Source: Streptococcus pseudopneumoniae ATCC BAA-960 = CCUG 49455 (GTDB lineage: Bacteria > Bacillota > Bacilli > Lactobacillales > Streptococcaceae). From it: DNA of 46,892 bases. The DNA lies in the NCBI RefSeq assembly GCF_002087075.1, contig NZ_MWSM01000010.1, positions 1-46,892 of the forward strand, given 5' to 3'. Under the pieces are notes generated by a model. The model was given only the letters and a program-made list of their open reading frames with translations. It did no database searches and was not told the DNA's origin. Numbering within the stretch: position 1 is the first letter of the stretch; the number at the start of each line of letters is the position of its first letter. The position numbers and the translations under genes were made by a program. Of this stretch, positions 26,786 through 34,210 are shown one piece after another.

Positions 26786-27721
26786 TCAGTTTTTAAGCAA
26801 GTTTTTTAACTTTTGGTAGATGATTTCGTTTTCCTCTAGGCTATAGGAATTGGCACCGCTTGCTAGAGGATGGCCTCCACCATCATGTTCTTTGGCAATT
26901 TCATTGATAGGATGAATTTTACTGCGTAAGCGAACGCGGTAGTGGCCAACAGCCTGCTCCACAAAAATTCCCCAGAGACTAACACTATCAATGCGTCCAG
27001 GTGCACCGACAATGGCTGCAGTTTCAGCATCGGTAACATTAAATTGTTTCAAGATTTCCTGACTCAGGATAACACGAGCAGCACCATTTTCATCCACTTC
27101 CAGATGGTCGTAGATGTAGCCTTGAAGTTTAGCAATTTTGTAACTCATAGTGTCCATTTTGCGAGTGAGAGCCGCAAAGTCAAAGTTCTGTTCTCTTAGA
27201 TAGGCAGCCAGGCGAAGAGTCCGTGCAGTGGTAGAAGGGTAGAGGAAACGACCTGTATCGCCAACGATTCCTGCAAAGAGCAACTCAGCAGCGCAATCTG
27301 ACAAGGCTAGCTGGGTTGTTTGGGCAAATAGGGTAATCATCTCACTAGCGCTACTTGAACTAGTATCTACCCAAGATAAGTCGCCATATACATCATCATT
27401 TGGATGATGGTCAATCTTAATGAGAAAATCACTTTGACTATAGCGCTTATCATCGATACGAGCGGTATTAGCTGTATCACAGACGATGACAAGGGCTCCT
27501 TGGTAGGCATTATCTTCAACAGAATCCATTTCAGCCATCCAAGTAAGAGTTGGTTCATCAAAACCAACTGCTTTGATGTTTTTTTCTGGGAAATGATGTT
27601 TGAGAAGAGCTTTCAAACCCACCTGACTTCCCAAGGCATCAGGGTCTGGTTTCATATGACGATGAATGATAATCGTGTCGTATTCTTTGATTTTTTCTAA
27701 AATTTGATGGCAAATTTCCAT
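26786..27721 (-). CDS. pde2: DHH-DHHA1 phosphoesterase, c-di-AMP/nanoRNA hydrolase
   Basis: A 311-residue cytoplasmic DHH phosphodiesterase with HMKPDPDALGSQ near residue 22, CDTANTAR, the DHHPNDD motif and C-terminal DHHA1 GGGHPLASGA. It closely resembles pneumococcal Pde2, which hydrolyses linear pApA and c-di-AMP breakdown products, and NrnA nanoRNases/pAp phosphatases. The ATG at 27721 was preferred over 27733 because the family starts MEICxQILEKI. Gene order pde2-rpmE2 is as in pneumococci (from memory). Confidence 0.9.
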   Translation of the reverse strand: MEICHQILEKIKEYDTIIIHRHMKPDPDALGSQVGLKALLKHHFPEKNIKAVGFDEPTLTWMAEMDSVEDNAYQGALVIVCDTANTARIDDKRYSQSDFLIKIDHHPNDDVYGDLSWVDTSSSSASEMITLFAQTTQLALSDCAAELLFAGIVGDTGRFLYPSTTARTLRLAAYLREQNFDFAALTRKMDTMSYKIAKLQGYIYDHLEVDENGAARVILSQEILKQFNVTDAETAAIVGAPGRIDSVSLWGIFVEQAVGHYRVRLRSKIHPINEIAKEHDGGGHPLASGANSYSLEENEIIYQKLKNLLKN

Positions 27722-27789
27722 AAATAACCTCAATTCTTTCTCATTTCATTGTAGCACAAGAATTTTTATTTTTAAAATGAAAAAGATGT

Positions 27790-27798
27790 GATATAATG
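27790..27798 (+). promoter_or_regulatory. Flavodoxin promoter, extended -10
   Basis: TGATATAAT, 26 bases before the ATG, with GAGGAGGA as ribosome binding site. Confidence 0.65.
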
Positions 27799-27824
27799 GA
27801 GAAAGATAAATTGAGGAGGACGAT

Positions 27825-28268
27825 ATGGTATTAGCAAAAATTGTATTTGCCAGTATGACCGGTAATACCGAAGAAATTGCAGATATTGTAGCAGACAAAT
27901 TACGTGACTTGGGCTTGGATGTCGATGTTGATGAATGTACAACTGTTGACGCTTCAGACTTCTTGGAAGCTGACATCGCTATCGTTGCGACCTATACTTA
28001 TGGTGATGGTGAATTGCCAGATGAGATGATGGACTTCTACGAAGACCTAGCAGATCTCAACTTGAATGGCAAAATCTACGGAGTGGTTGGTTCAGGAGAT
28101 ACCTTCTACGATGAATTCTGTAAGGCTGTTGATGACTTTGATCGTGTTTTTGTTTCGACAGGAGCAGAAAAAGGTTCAGAATGTGTTAAAGTTGATCTCT
28201 CTGCTGAGGAAGAAGACATTGAGCGCTTGGAACAATTCGCAGAAGAATTGGCTGCTAAAGTAGGATAA
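27825..28268 (+). CDS. Flavodoxin
   Basis: A 147-residue short-chain flavodoxin. The FMN phosphate loop SMTGNTEEIAD is at residues 9-19, YTYGDGELPDEM forms the 50s loop, and GSGDTFYDEFCKAVD is the 90s loop. It is an acidic, cytoplasmic, one-electron carrier that may replace ferredoxin when iron is scarce. It has a strong ribosome binding site, its own promoter, and a weak terminator after it. The divergent neighbour is pde2. Confidence 0.95.
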   Translation: MVLAKIVFASMTGNTEEIADIVADKLRDLGLDVDVDECTTVDASDFLEADIAIVATYTYGDGELPDEMMDFYEDLADLNLNGKIYGVVGSGDTFYDEFCKAVDDFDRVFVSTGAEKGSECVKVDLSAEEEDIERLEQFAEELAAKVG

Positions 28269-28274
28269 GTATAA

Positions 28275-28306
28275 ACGTGCGCTGATGTAATCAATCAGTG
28301 CATTTT
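28275..28306 (+). terminator. Flavodoxin terminator
   Basis: Arms GTGCGCTGAT and ATCAGTGCAT around GTAATCA, then a T-run. Confidence 0.65.
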
Positions 28307-28383
28307 TCTTATCGTGAGTTAGGATTTTACTAGCCTATTTGGTGGCTTTTTGATACAATAATTCAAATAAAGGAGGAGACTGT

Positions 28384-28650
28384 ATGGATTTAGATAGTAT
28401 TCGTCAAGAAATTGATCAAATCGACGACCAAATCGTCAAGCTCTTAGAAGAACGAATGCATTTGGTTGAGGGTGTAGTTGCCTATAAGAAAGCTTCAGGT
28501 AAACCGATTTTAGATACCAAGAGAGAAGCGGTTATTTTTGAAAAGGTTAGAAGTCGTGTAGGAGATAAGCGCTATCAGGAAACTATTGTCGCGACTTTTT
28601 CGGACATACTCAAACGTTCGCGTGATTATCAGAATCAGAATATCAAATGA
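28384..28650 (+). CDS. Chorismate mutase, AroQ type
   Basis: An 88-residue all-helical AroQ domain converting chorismate to prephenate for phenylalanine and tyrosine synthesis. The pattern is clear: LDSIRQEIDQIDDQIVKLLEERM, VAYKK (active-site lysine), DTKREAVIFEKV. AAAGGAGGAG lies just before the ATG. It overlaps the first fluoride channel gene by four bases (ATGA). Confidence 0.92.
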   Translation: MDLDSIRQEIDQIDDQIVKLLEERMHLVEGVVAYKKASGKPILDTKREAVIFEKVRSRVGDKRYQETIVATFSDILKRSRDYQNQNIK

Positions 28651-29021
28651 AAAAAGAACAATTTTATCCGCTAGGCATTTTTATAGCTGCTATGTTGGGC
28701 GGACTTGTGCGCTACCTTGTTTCTACTTGGTTATCAGCCAGTCCAGACTTTCCTTGGGGCACTCTCTTTGTCAACTATCTGGGAATTTTCTGCTTGATTT
28801 ATCTTGTCAAGGGATATCTGGTCTATAAGGGAACCAGTAAAGGCCTTGTTTTAGCACTGGGGACGGGCTTTTGTGGCGGTTTAACAACCTTTTCCAGTCT
28901 CATGCTTGATGCTGTAAAATTACTGGATACAGGGCGTTATCTTAGTTTGATCATGTATTTGTTTTTGAGCATCGGTGGAGGACTGCTTTTAGCTTACTAT
29001 TTAGGGAGGAAGAAATGGTAA
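28647..29021 (+). CDS. crcB1: Fluoride channel FluC/CrcB, subunit 1
   Basis: A 124-residue, four-helix membrane protein of the Fluc family, with GGLVRYLVSTW, PWGTLFVNYLG and GFCGGLTTFSSL, which contains the pore residues and the central sodium-binding region. It forms dual-topology dimers exporting F-. With the adjacent subunit it makes an antiparallel heterodimer. No fluoride riboswitch was recognised upstream. Confidence 0.94.
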   Translation: MKKEQFYPLGIFIAAMLGGLVRYLVSTWLSASPDFPWGTLFVNYLGIFCLIYLVKGYLVYKGTSKGLVLALGTGFCGGLTTFSSLMLDAVKLLDTGRYLSLIMYLFLSIGGGLLLAYYLGRKKW

Positions 29022-29344
29022 TCGTCTATCTTGCAATTGCTTGTGGTTTCGGAGCTTTAGTGCGCTATTTCTTTTCCCGCTATAATCAAACTTCTAAATT
29101 GCCCCTCGGAACGCTCATAGTCAATCTTCTAGGTTGTTTTTTAATTGGATTATTCTACAATCATGTGGAGTCTAAGGAAGTCTATGCTATTTTAGCAACA
29201 GGATTTTGTGGAGGTTTGACAACTTTTTCGACCTTGAATGACGAACTCCAAAGATTGTTAAGTGATAGGAAGGGATTTTATTCTTATTTAGCTTTGACCT
29301 GCCTCGGTGGTTTGCTTGCGATTTTTTTAGGAATTCTGCTATAA
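29015..29344 (+). CDS. crcB2: Fluoride channel FluC/CrcB, subunit 2
   Basis: A 109-residue Fluc subunit with GALVRYFFSRY, LGTLIVNLLGCF and GFCGGLTTFSTL. Its start overlaps the first subunit by 7 bases. Paired crcB genes usually encode opposite-topology partners. The next gene, rplS, has its own promoter and leader. Confidence 0.94.
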   Translation: MVIVYLAIACGFGALVRYFFSRYNQTSKLPLGTLIVNLLGCFLIGLFYNHVESKEVYAILATGFCGGLTTFSTLNDELQRLLSDRKGFYSYLALTCLGGLLAIFLGILL

Positions 29345-29365
29345 ATTTCTTTACTTTTTGGTGGA

Positions 29366-29445
29366 AATTTGGTAAACTGTATCTTGTGTGTAATGGACGC
29401 ACAAAAATACAGTTTATCCGCTGAGGAAGATTCCTCAAGATTGAC
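29366..29445 (+). promoter_or_regulatory. L19 leader (ribosomal protein autoregulatory RNA)
   Basis: A long hairpin with arms AAACTGTAT and ATACAGTTT (29374-29415), containing an inner GTGTG/CGCAC stem. A second hairpin TGAGGAA-GA-TTCCTCA follows at 29423-29438, both in front of rplS. This is the position and shape of the Firmicutes L19 leader through which L19 controls its own mRNA. Confidence 0.7.
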
Positions 29446-29462
29446 AAAGATAGGAGAATAAA

Positions 29463-29810
29463 ATGAATCCATTAATCCAAAGCTTGACTGAAGGTCAACT
29501 TCGTACAGATATCCCATCATTCCGTCCTGGTGACACTGTTCGTGTACATGCGAAAGTTGTCGAAGGTAACCGTGAACGTATCCAGATTTTTGAAGGTGTT
29601 GTTATCGCACGTAAAGGTGCTGGTATCTCAGAAAACTACACAGTTCGTAAAATCTCTAACGGTGTAGGTGTTGAGCGTATCTTCCCCATCCACACTCCAC
29701 GTGTTGAAAAAATCGAAGTTGTTCGTTACGGTAAAGTACGTCGTGCGAAATTGTACTACTTGCGTGCTCTTCAAGGTAAGGCAGCTCGTATCAAAGAAAT
29801 CCGTCGTTAA
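29463..29810 (+). CDS. rplS: 50S ribosomal protein L19
   Basis: A 115-residue L19 with [33 protein letters not shown] and [20 protein letters not shown]. It binds 23S rRNA at the 30S-50S interface. AGGAG precedes the ATG by 6 bases. Codon use is highly biased. Leader at 29366-29445 and terminator at 29818-29847. Confidence 0.97.
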
Positions 29811-29817
29811 TTCGACT

Positions 29818-29847
29818 AAAACTCTGCTTTTTCAGCAGAGTTTTTAT
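29818..29847 (+). terminator. rplS terminator
   Basis: Arms AAAACTCTGC and GCAGAGTTTTT around a 7-base loop, ending four bases before the tRNA gene. Confidence 0.9.
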
Positions 29848-29850
29848 CTA

Positions 29851-29922
29851 GCTCCCTTAGTTCAATGGATATAACAACTCCCTCCTAAGGAGTAGTTGCA
29901 GGTTCGATTCCTGCAGGGGGCA
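29851..29922 (+). tRNA. tRNA-Arg (anticodon CCU)
   Basis: A 72-base cloverleaf. The acceptor GCTCCCT pairs with AGGGGGC (one G-U). The anticodon stem ACTCC/GGAGT has loop CTCCTAA, giving anticodon CCT. The T arm is GCAGG-TTCGATT-CCTGC. CCA is not fully encoded. It decodes AGG. Its 3' half is the likely attachment site of the element that follows. Confidence 0.93.
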
Positions 29923-29923
29923 T
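29905..29923 (+). repeat. att-like direct repeat, copy in tRNA 3' end
   Basis: CGATTCCTGCAGGGGGCAT matches 33231-33249 (CGATTCCAGCAGGGGGTAT) at 17 of 19 positions. The two enclose a 3.3-kb region with TA genes and an integrase remnant. Confidence 0.75.
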
Positions 29924-30137
29924 AATAAGAAGCGTAAAGAAACATAAAGAATATTCAAAGTGTTTATTTGTAGGCAATCATCACAATTTAGTTTTTTAAA
30001 ATAGGTTAGTATTTTTGGAATCTTTGACCAAAGTGTGACCAAAATTTGACCAAAAGTCAATGAATATAGAATAAAGTAGATCAGGAAGCTGGTCTATTTT
30101 ATTTTGTAGTTATTGAGAAAAAGTGGTTTGTTTTAAT
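29924..30137. other. Intergenic region inside the element, left edge
   Basis: No gene seen. It contains three closely spaced TTGACCAAA/GTGACCAAA-type repeats at about 30024-30055, possibly recombinase arm sites of the lost element. Confidence 0.4.
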
Positions 30138-30167
30138 TTGACTATTATACACATAATGCGTATAATA
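30138..30167 (+). promoter_or_regulatory. hicAB promoter with palindromic operator
   Basis: TTGACT, 17 bases, TATAAT. A perfect 8-bp inverted repeat, TATTATAC (30143-30150) and GTATAATA (30160-30167), fills the spacer and -10, an ideal site for HicB autorepression. Confidence 0.8.
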
Positions 30168-30194
30168 GTAAGTGTAAGGAGGTAACGAATATAT

Positions 30195-30383
30195 ATGCCA
30201 CTTACAGGTAAAGAAATGGTGAAACTAGCTCTTGAGAATGGATGGGTTGAAGTTCGTCAAAGAGGAAGTCATCATCATTTTAAGAAAGAGGGTTTTTCTT
30301 ATCTTGTCACGATTCCAGTTCATGGAAATGAAGATTTGGGAAAGGGATTGGAGAGAAAGATTCTCAAAGATTTAGGATTGTAA
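30195..30383 (+). CDS. hicA: HicA toxin
   Basis: A 62-residue HicA mRNA interferase with a dsRBD-like fold. PLTGKEMVKLALENGW forms helix one and RQRGSHHHFKK contains the catalytic histidine in its typical place; the C-terminus reads GKGLERKILKDLGL. AAGGAGG precedes the ATG. It is the first gene of the HicAB pair and is apparently intact. Confidence 0.93.
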   Translation: MPLTGKEMVKLALENGWVEVRQRGSHHHFKKEGFSYLVTIPVHGNEDLGKGLERKILKDLGL

Positions 30384-30440
30384 TTTTTACTTTCCTAAGT
30401 CTTTTTACATCAGAGGTAGTAGAATGTTGGGGGTAGTAGA

Positions 30441-30818
30441 ATGTTAAAAACGTATCCAGCTATTTTTCATAAAGAAGGAACAGGATATTGGGTAGAATTT
30501 CCAGAATTTGGTGGTGGTACAGAAGGAAAAAATATCGAAGAAGCGATGAAAAATGCTCGAGAAATGCTTGAAAATGTTTTAGCTTCTTATATCGATGAAG
30601 GGATGGCGTTGCCTACTCCAAGTGATATTTTAAAGATTGAAGTTTCAGATGGTTTTGTATCAATGATTCAAGTTGATCCTGCGCCTTTTGTGAGAAGTAA
30701 CAAGGCGATTAGAAAGAACGTGACCGTTCCTGAATGGCTAGTTCGTCTTGCTGATCGAGAAAAGATTAACTATTCAGAAGTTTTGGCACAAGCATTAGAG
30801 AAGAAGTTGCAAGTTTAA
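30441..30818 (+). CDS. hicB: HicB antitoxin
   Basis: A 125-residue HicB. The N-terminal partial RNase H-like fold reads YPAIFHKEGTGYWVEFPEF...NIEEAMKNAREML, and the C-terminal ribbon-helix-helix or HTH reads VTVPEWLVRLADREKINYSEVLAQALEKKL. It binds HicA and represses the operator at 30143-30167. A 13-base direct repeat, GTAGTAGAATGTT, occurs at 30416 and 30433, the second copy containing the start codon. The ribosome binding site is GGGGG-like and weak. Confidence 0.92.
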   Translation: MLKTYPAIFHKEGTGYWVEFPEFGGGTEGKNIEEAMKNAREMLENVLASYIDEGMALPTPSDILKIEVSDGFVSMIQVDPAPFVRSNKAIRKNVTVPEWLVRLADREKINYSEVLAQALEKKLQV

Positions 30819-30907
30819 ATTTAAAGACTGTATTTATTAGGGAATAAGTTTGATATGTATTGGTAAAAGTGATACAATAGATATACAAGAAGAAAAGGAG
30901 AAATGCT

Positions 30908-31069
30908 ATGTCACAAATTGCTGTAAGAGTAGATGATGAATTGAAAAAAGAAGCGACTGCGATTTTTAATGAGTTGGGGTTGGATATGTCAACTGCTGTG
31001 AAGTTATTTTTGAAGCAAAGTGTGTTGACAAGAAGTATTCCTTTTGAAGTTAAACTTGATTCTGAGTAA
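30908..31069 (+). CDS. Orphan RelB/DinJ-type antitoxin, 53 aa
   Basis: A short protein beginning SQIAVRVDDELKKEATAIFN, with LDMSTAVKLFLKQSV, the ribbon-helix-helix of RelB/DinJ antitoxins. The normal C-terminal toxin-binding region is reduced to about 15 residues and no RelE/YafQ gene follows. AAAGGAG lies before the ATG. It could be a solitary anti-addiction factor, a regulator or a remnant. Confidence 0.75.
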   Translation: MSQIAVRVDDELKKEATAIFNELGLDMSTAVKLFLKQSVLTRSIPFEVKLDSE

Positions 31070-31114
31070 GGTGAAATAAAAGTGTGGATAGATATAATCT
31101 AAAGGGGTTCGGTT

Positions 31115-31429
31115 ATGGTTTATACAATAGATCAGATAAAGGAAAAAATTGTTCCTGTTGCTAAACAATATGATTTATCTAAAATTTATCTATTTGGCTC
31201 TTATGCTAGGGGCGAAGCTGATGGGAAAAGTGATGTTGATATTGCTTTGGAGTTAGAGGATGATTCTATATATTTTGATGTATATGGTAGACTTTTGACT
31301 ATTTTTGATGGTAATATAGATATTCTATTGGTTAGTGATTTACTTTCTCCAAAAACAAACATTGGGAAGTTAGTCAAGAAAAATTTTTTGAATGATAGAG
31401 AGGTTATTTATGAGAAGTCAATCTCTTGA
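31115..31429 (+). CDS. mntA: MntA-type minimal nucleotidyltransferase antitoxin
   Basis: A 104-residue MNT-domain protein. GSYARG at 28-33 and DVD at 40-42 form the nucleotidyltransferase metal site. In HEPN/MNT pairs such proteins AMPylate the HepT toxin and neutralise it. The start lies after a weak AAGGGG. The coding region overlaps hepT by 20 bases. Confidence 0.88.
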   Translation: MVYTIDQIKEKIVPVAKQYDLSKIYLFGSYARGEADGKSDVDIALELEDDSIYFDVYGRLLTIFDGNIDILLVSDLLSPKTNIGKLVKKNFLNDREVIYEKSIS

Positions 31430-31784
31430 AACTGATATAGCATATTTGAAGGATATGGTTTTATATCTTGATAAGGCCGATGCTGTTTTGTATAAAGCAA
31501 GAAGATATAATTTACCTTTAGATGATGATATGGTAGTTGATTCTATCGCTATGAATTTAGGACAGGTAGGAGAACAGTTATCGTTAGGCAAATTATCAGA
31601 GGAAGTAAAACAGAAGTATTCAGATAGGATAAACTGGACTCAGATAAAAGGTTTTAGAAATTTTATTTATCATAATTATTCTAACTTAAATTTTAAAATT
31701 ATAGAGGGTATATTGAAGGAATCTGTTCCCAAAACGAAAGAATCTTTACACTCGATTATAAGAGAATTAGAAGGTGAATTATAA
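31410..31784 (+). CDS. hepT: HepT-like HEPN RNase toxin (DUF86)
   Basis: A 124-residue HEPN protein, all helical, with the catalytic RX4HXY motif RNFIYHNY (Arg83, His88, Tyr90). HepT toxins are RNases, modified on the tyrosine by MntA. I chose the ATG at 31410, with AGAGAGG upstream, over the longer frame at 31392. All key residues are present, so the pair is probably functional. Confidence 0.88.
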   Translation: MRSQSLETDIAYLKDMVLYLDKADAVLYKARRYNLPLDDDMVVDSIAMNLGQVGEQLSLGKLSEEVKQKYSDRINWTQIKGFRNFIYHNYSNLNFKIIEGILKESVPKTKESLHSIIRELEGEL

Positions 31785-32134
31785 AATAGAAAATGAAAGA
31801 GAAACTCTAAAAACGTATGGAAGATTTGCTAGAAATCGACAAATTTTATTCCTCAAAAAACGAATACTTCCATAAGAGAAATTATTATTGATGAAGATTT
31901 AATATCTGTATTGGATGCATTGAAAGAGGAACAAGATAAGGTTCTTTATAATCGTGAAGAATTAAAGAAATATGATTTGGTCTCTTGTGATAGAAGGTAT
32001 AAACTTTCTACAAATTATGGATTGAATAAATACTTGAAAGTATTTTTATCCGAACTTGGGATAGGTAGCCAAACCATGATAGCAAAAGCAGGCAGGCATA
32101 TTTACGGTTTATATTTATTAGACTTCCTGCAAAA

Positions 32135-33042
32135 CTAGAATCCTAGTTCATGATTGATAATACCAACAATCAAATTCATTCGTAAGCCGAAGCGTTTACG
32201 ATGATTTCGATAGGTTGTTGAAAATATTTTAAACGTTTTCATAGTGAAATGAAATAAGAACAGGACAAATCGATCAGGACAGTCAAATCGATTTCTAACA
32301 ATGTTTTAGAAGTAGATGTGTACTATTCTAGTTTCAATCTACTATACTCTGTCAAAAATATTCTCAACCTTGATTCTCTCCTTAGATAGCGCATGGTTAC
32401 AGGCTTTATCTTCAGCTGTTAGCAGCTTGAGTTTGCTGGATTTCCTCGGAGTTTGCGCTTGAGGATATAGCTTCATGAGCCCTTGATAAGCACTGTCAGC
32501 CAAGATTTTACCAGCTTGTCCGATATTTCTGCGACTCATTTTGAACAACTTCATATCATGACAATAGTTCACAGCGAGCTCCAAAGAAACAATTCTCCCT
32601 TGACTTGTGACAATCGCTTAAGCCTTCATAGCGTGGCATTTCTTTTTACCAGAATCATTCTCTAATTGTTTTTTTAGAACGATTGATTTTTACTTCCGTC
32701 GCATCAATCATTACCGTGTCCTCAGAACTGAGAGGAGTTCTTGAAATCGTAACACCACTTTGAACAAGAGTTACTTCAACCCATTGACTCCGATGGGTTA
32801 AGTTGCTTTCGTGGATACCAAAATCAGCCGCAATTTGTTCATAAGTTCGATATTCTCGCACATATTGAAGTCGCCATAAGAAGGTATTCTAGGCTTAGTT
32901 TAGGTTTTCGTCCCCCTTTTGCGTGTTTACCTTGATAAGCTGTTTTCAATACAGCTAACATCTCTTCAAAAGTCGTGCGCTGAACACCAACCAGGAGCTT
33001 AAATCGTGCATCAGTTAGTTGTTTACTTGCTTCATAATTCAT
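32135..33042 (-). pseudogene. IS1381 transposase, frameshifted and interrupted
   Basis: Pieces in order on the minus strand: MNYEASKQLTDARFKLLVGV with GGRKPKLSLEYLLMA; then YRTYEQIAADFGIHESNLTH and DTVMIDATEVKINR (DDE first Asp region); then VNYCHDMKLFKMSRRNIGQA, ADSAYQGL (second Asp) and SKERIKVENIF; then the end INHELGF. IS1381 normally has two overlapping frames, but here extra shifts and a RUP at 32240-32346 split it further. Confidence 0.88.
32240..32346 (-). repeat. RUP element inside IS1381
   Basis: About 107 bp, with ends ATAGTGAAATGAAATAAGA and TCTAGTTTCAATCTACTATA, the conserved RUP termini, and internal TCGATCAGGACAGTCAAATC. RUPs are non-autonomous elements thought to be moved by IS630-Spn1 transposase. 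It splits the C-terminal part of the transposase. Confidence 0.88.
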
Positions 33043-33230
33043 AGAACTATTCTACCATATTTTGTTTCGCAGGAAGTCTATTATCAAAAGGTGTTGATAT
33101 ATGGGCTGTTTCAAGATTACTAAGGCATAAAGATATACAACAAATTATTCAAACTTACGGACATACTCTAAAAGAGGGTTATTGATAAATAGTATAGGAA
33201 GAGCCTTAAAATAAGGTTTTTTCTATTTAT

Positions 33231-33249
33231 CGATTCCAGCAGGGGGTAT
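33231..33249 (+). repeat. att-like direct repeat, distal copy
   Basis: CGATTCCAGCAGGGGGTAT, a 17/19 match to the tRNA-Arg 3' end, 46 bases after the integrase stop. Confidence 0.75.
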
Positions 33250-33260
33250 GTAATTAGATA

Positions 33261-33350
33261 CTATAGTAGATTGAAACTAGAATAGTGTATCTGGACTTCT
33301 AAAACATTACTAGAAATTGATTTGTCCTATTCCTATTTCATTTTACTATA
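33261..33350 (+). repeat. RUP element, shortened
   Basis: CTATAGTAGATTGAAACTAG at the left and TATTTCATTTTACTATA at the right. About 90 bp, lacking part of the centre found in the 107-bp copy. Confidence 0.85.
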
Positions 33351-33374
33351 AAAACCGCTCAACTGAGCGGTTTT
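33351..33374. terminator. Terminator after the HAD phosphatase gene
   Basis: Arms AAAACCGCTC and GAGCGGTTTT around AACT; works both ways. Confidence 0.9.
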
Positions 33375-33391
33375 CGTCTATTCATACCCTC

Positions 33392-34198
33392 TTACAGTAC
33401 CCATGTTCGGATGGCATGGGCAACACCGGATTCGTCATTTGTTTTAGTGATGTATTTGGCGATTTTTTTGATTTCTGGATTTCCATTTTCCATGACAACG
33501 GGGTTCCCAACGACTTCCAGCATGGCACGGTCATTTTCTTCGTCACCGATAGCCATGGTTTGATTTTTGGTCAATCCGAGTTTTTCAGCTAGGTGAGTGA
33601 TGGCTGACCCCTTGTCTACATTCTTTTTAAGGAGTTCGAGGTAGAAAGGAGCAGACTTGTTGATAGAGTAGCGTTCGTAAAATTCTGCTGGTATCTTTTC
33701 AATTGCAGCATCGAGAACCTCAGGCTCATCGATGAACATACACTTGACGATTTCCTTGTCAGCCATTTCTTCAGGTGTGCGGTAGAAGATAGGCATGTTG
33801 ACGAGGGTTGATTCGTGCACAGTGTATGTTCCGATATTGCGATTGGCAGTATAGATACCGTCCTTAGTAATAGCATGCATGTGGACACCGAGCTTACGAC
33901 TGAGAAATTCCATATCCAGATAATCCTCATAAGTCAAGGATTCGCTGATAATCTCATGCCCTGTAGCAGTTTCTTGGACAAGGGCACCATTGAAGGTCAC
34001 AACATAGTCACCCTCGTCTCTCAACTGCAAGTCGTCCAGAAGTTTGGCAACACCTGCGATAGGGCGGCCAGTTGCAATGACGACTTTGACACCAGCTTCT
34101 TTGGCATCTTGGATGGCAGAAAAGACTTCAGGAGTAATCTCCTTTTGACTGTTGACTAGGGTTCCGTCAATATCGACAGCGATTAGTTTAATACTCAT
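33392..34198 (-). CDS. Cof-type HAD phosphatase
   Basis: A 268-residue HAD superfamily hydrolase of the Cof/YidA subfamily (IIB cap). Motif I is DIDGTLVNS (Asp9, Asp11), motif II is VVIATGRP, and motifs III/IV are around NVDKGSAI and MAIGDEENDRAML. Such enzymes dephosphorylate sugar phosphates or flavin and pyridoxal phosphates; the substrate here is not known. AGAGGA precedes the ATG. It begins 12 bases after the HD-domain gene, so the two form an operon. Confidence 0.92.
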   Translation of the reverse strand: MSIKLIAVDIDGTLVNSQKEITPEVFSAIQDAKEAGVKVVIATGRPIAGVAKLLDDLQLRDEGDYVVTFNGALVQETATGHEIISESLTYEDYLDMEFLSRKLGVHMHAITKDGIYTANRNIGTYTVHESTLVNMPIFYRTPEEMADKEIVKCMFIDEPEVLDAAIEKIPAEFYERYSINKSAPFYLELLKKNVDKGSAITHLAEKLGLTKNQTMAIGDEENDRAMLEVVGNPVVMENGNPEIKKIAKYITKTNDESGVAHAIRTWVL

Positions 34199-34210
34199 AA
34201 AATTCCTCTT

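Larger units (their letters stand above)
32121..33078 (-). mobile_element. IS1381-like element (IS5 family)
   Basis: Ends GACTTCCTGCAAAAC (left) and its inverted match GTTTCGCAGGAAGTC (right). The sequence TATTA flanks both sides as a target duplication. Total 958 bp; without the internal RUP about 851 bp, close to the usual IS1381 size. It inserted in an integrase gene. Confidence 0.92.
31837..33185 (+). pseudogene. Tyrosine integrase remnant, interrupted by IS1381
   Basis: The 5' piece (to 32120) gives SIREIIIDEDLISVLDALKE and, before the break, IAKAGRHIYGLYLL. The 3' piece (33079-33185) gives SKGVDIWAVSRLLRHKDIQQ and QTYGHTLKEGY with the catalytic tyrosine, and a stop at 33183-33185. Joining the pieces with one copy of the TATTA duplication restores the frame exactly. 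The N-terminal arm and core-binding domain are missing. It sits just inside the right att-like repeat, as expected for an integrase gene of a tRNA-targeting element. Confidence 0.85.

Noticed and set aside
28647..29344. Fluoride riboswitch in front of the crcB genes
   Set aside because: The crcB genes overlap the chorismate mutase gene, and the leader before that gene shows no structure I can identify as the fluoride riboswitch.
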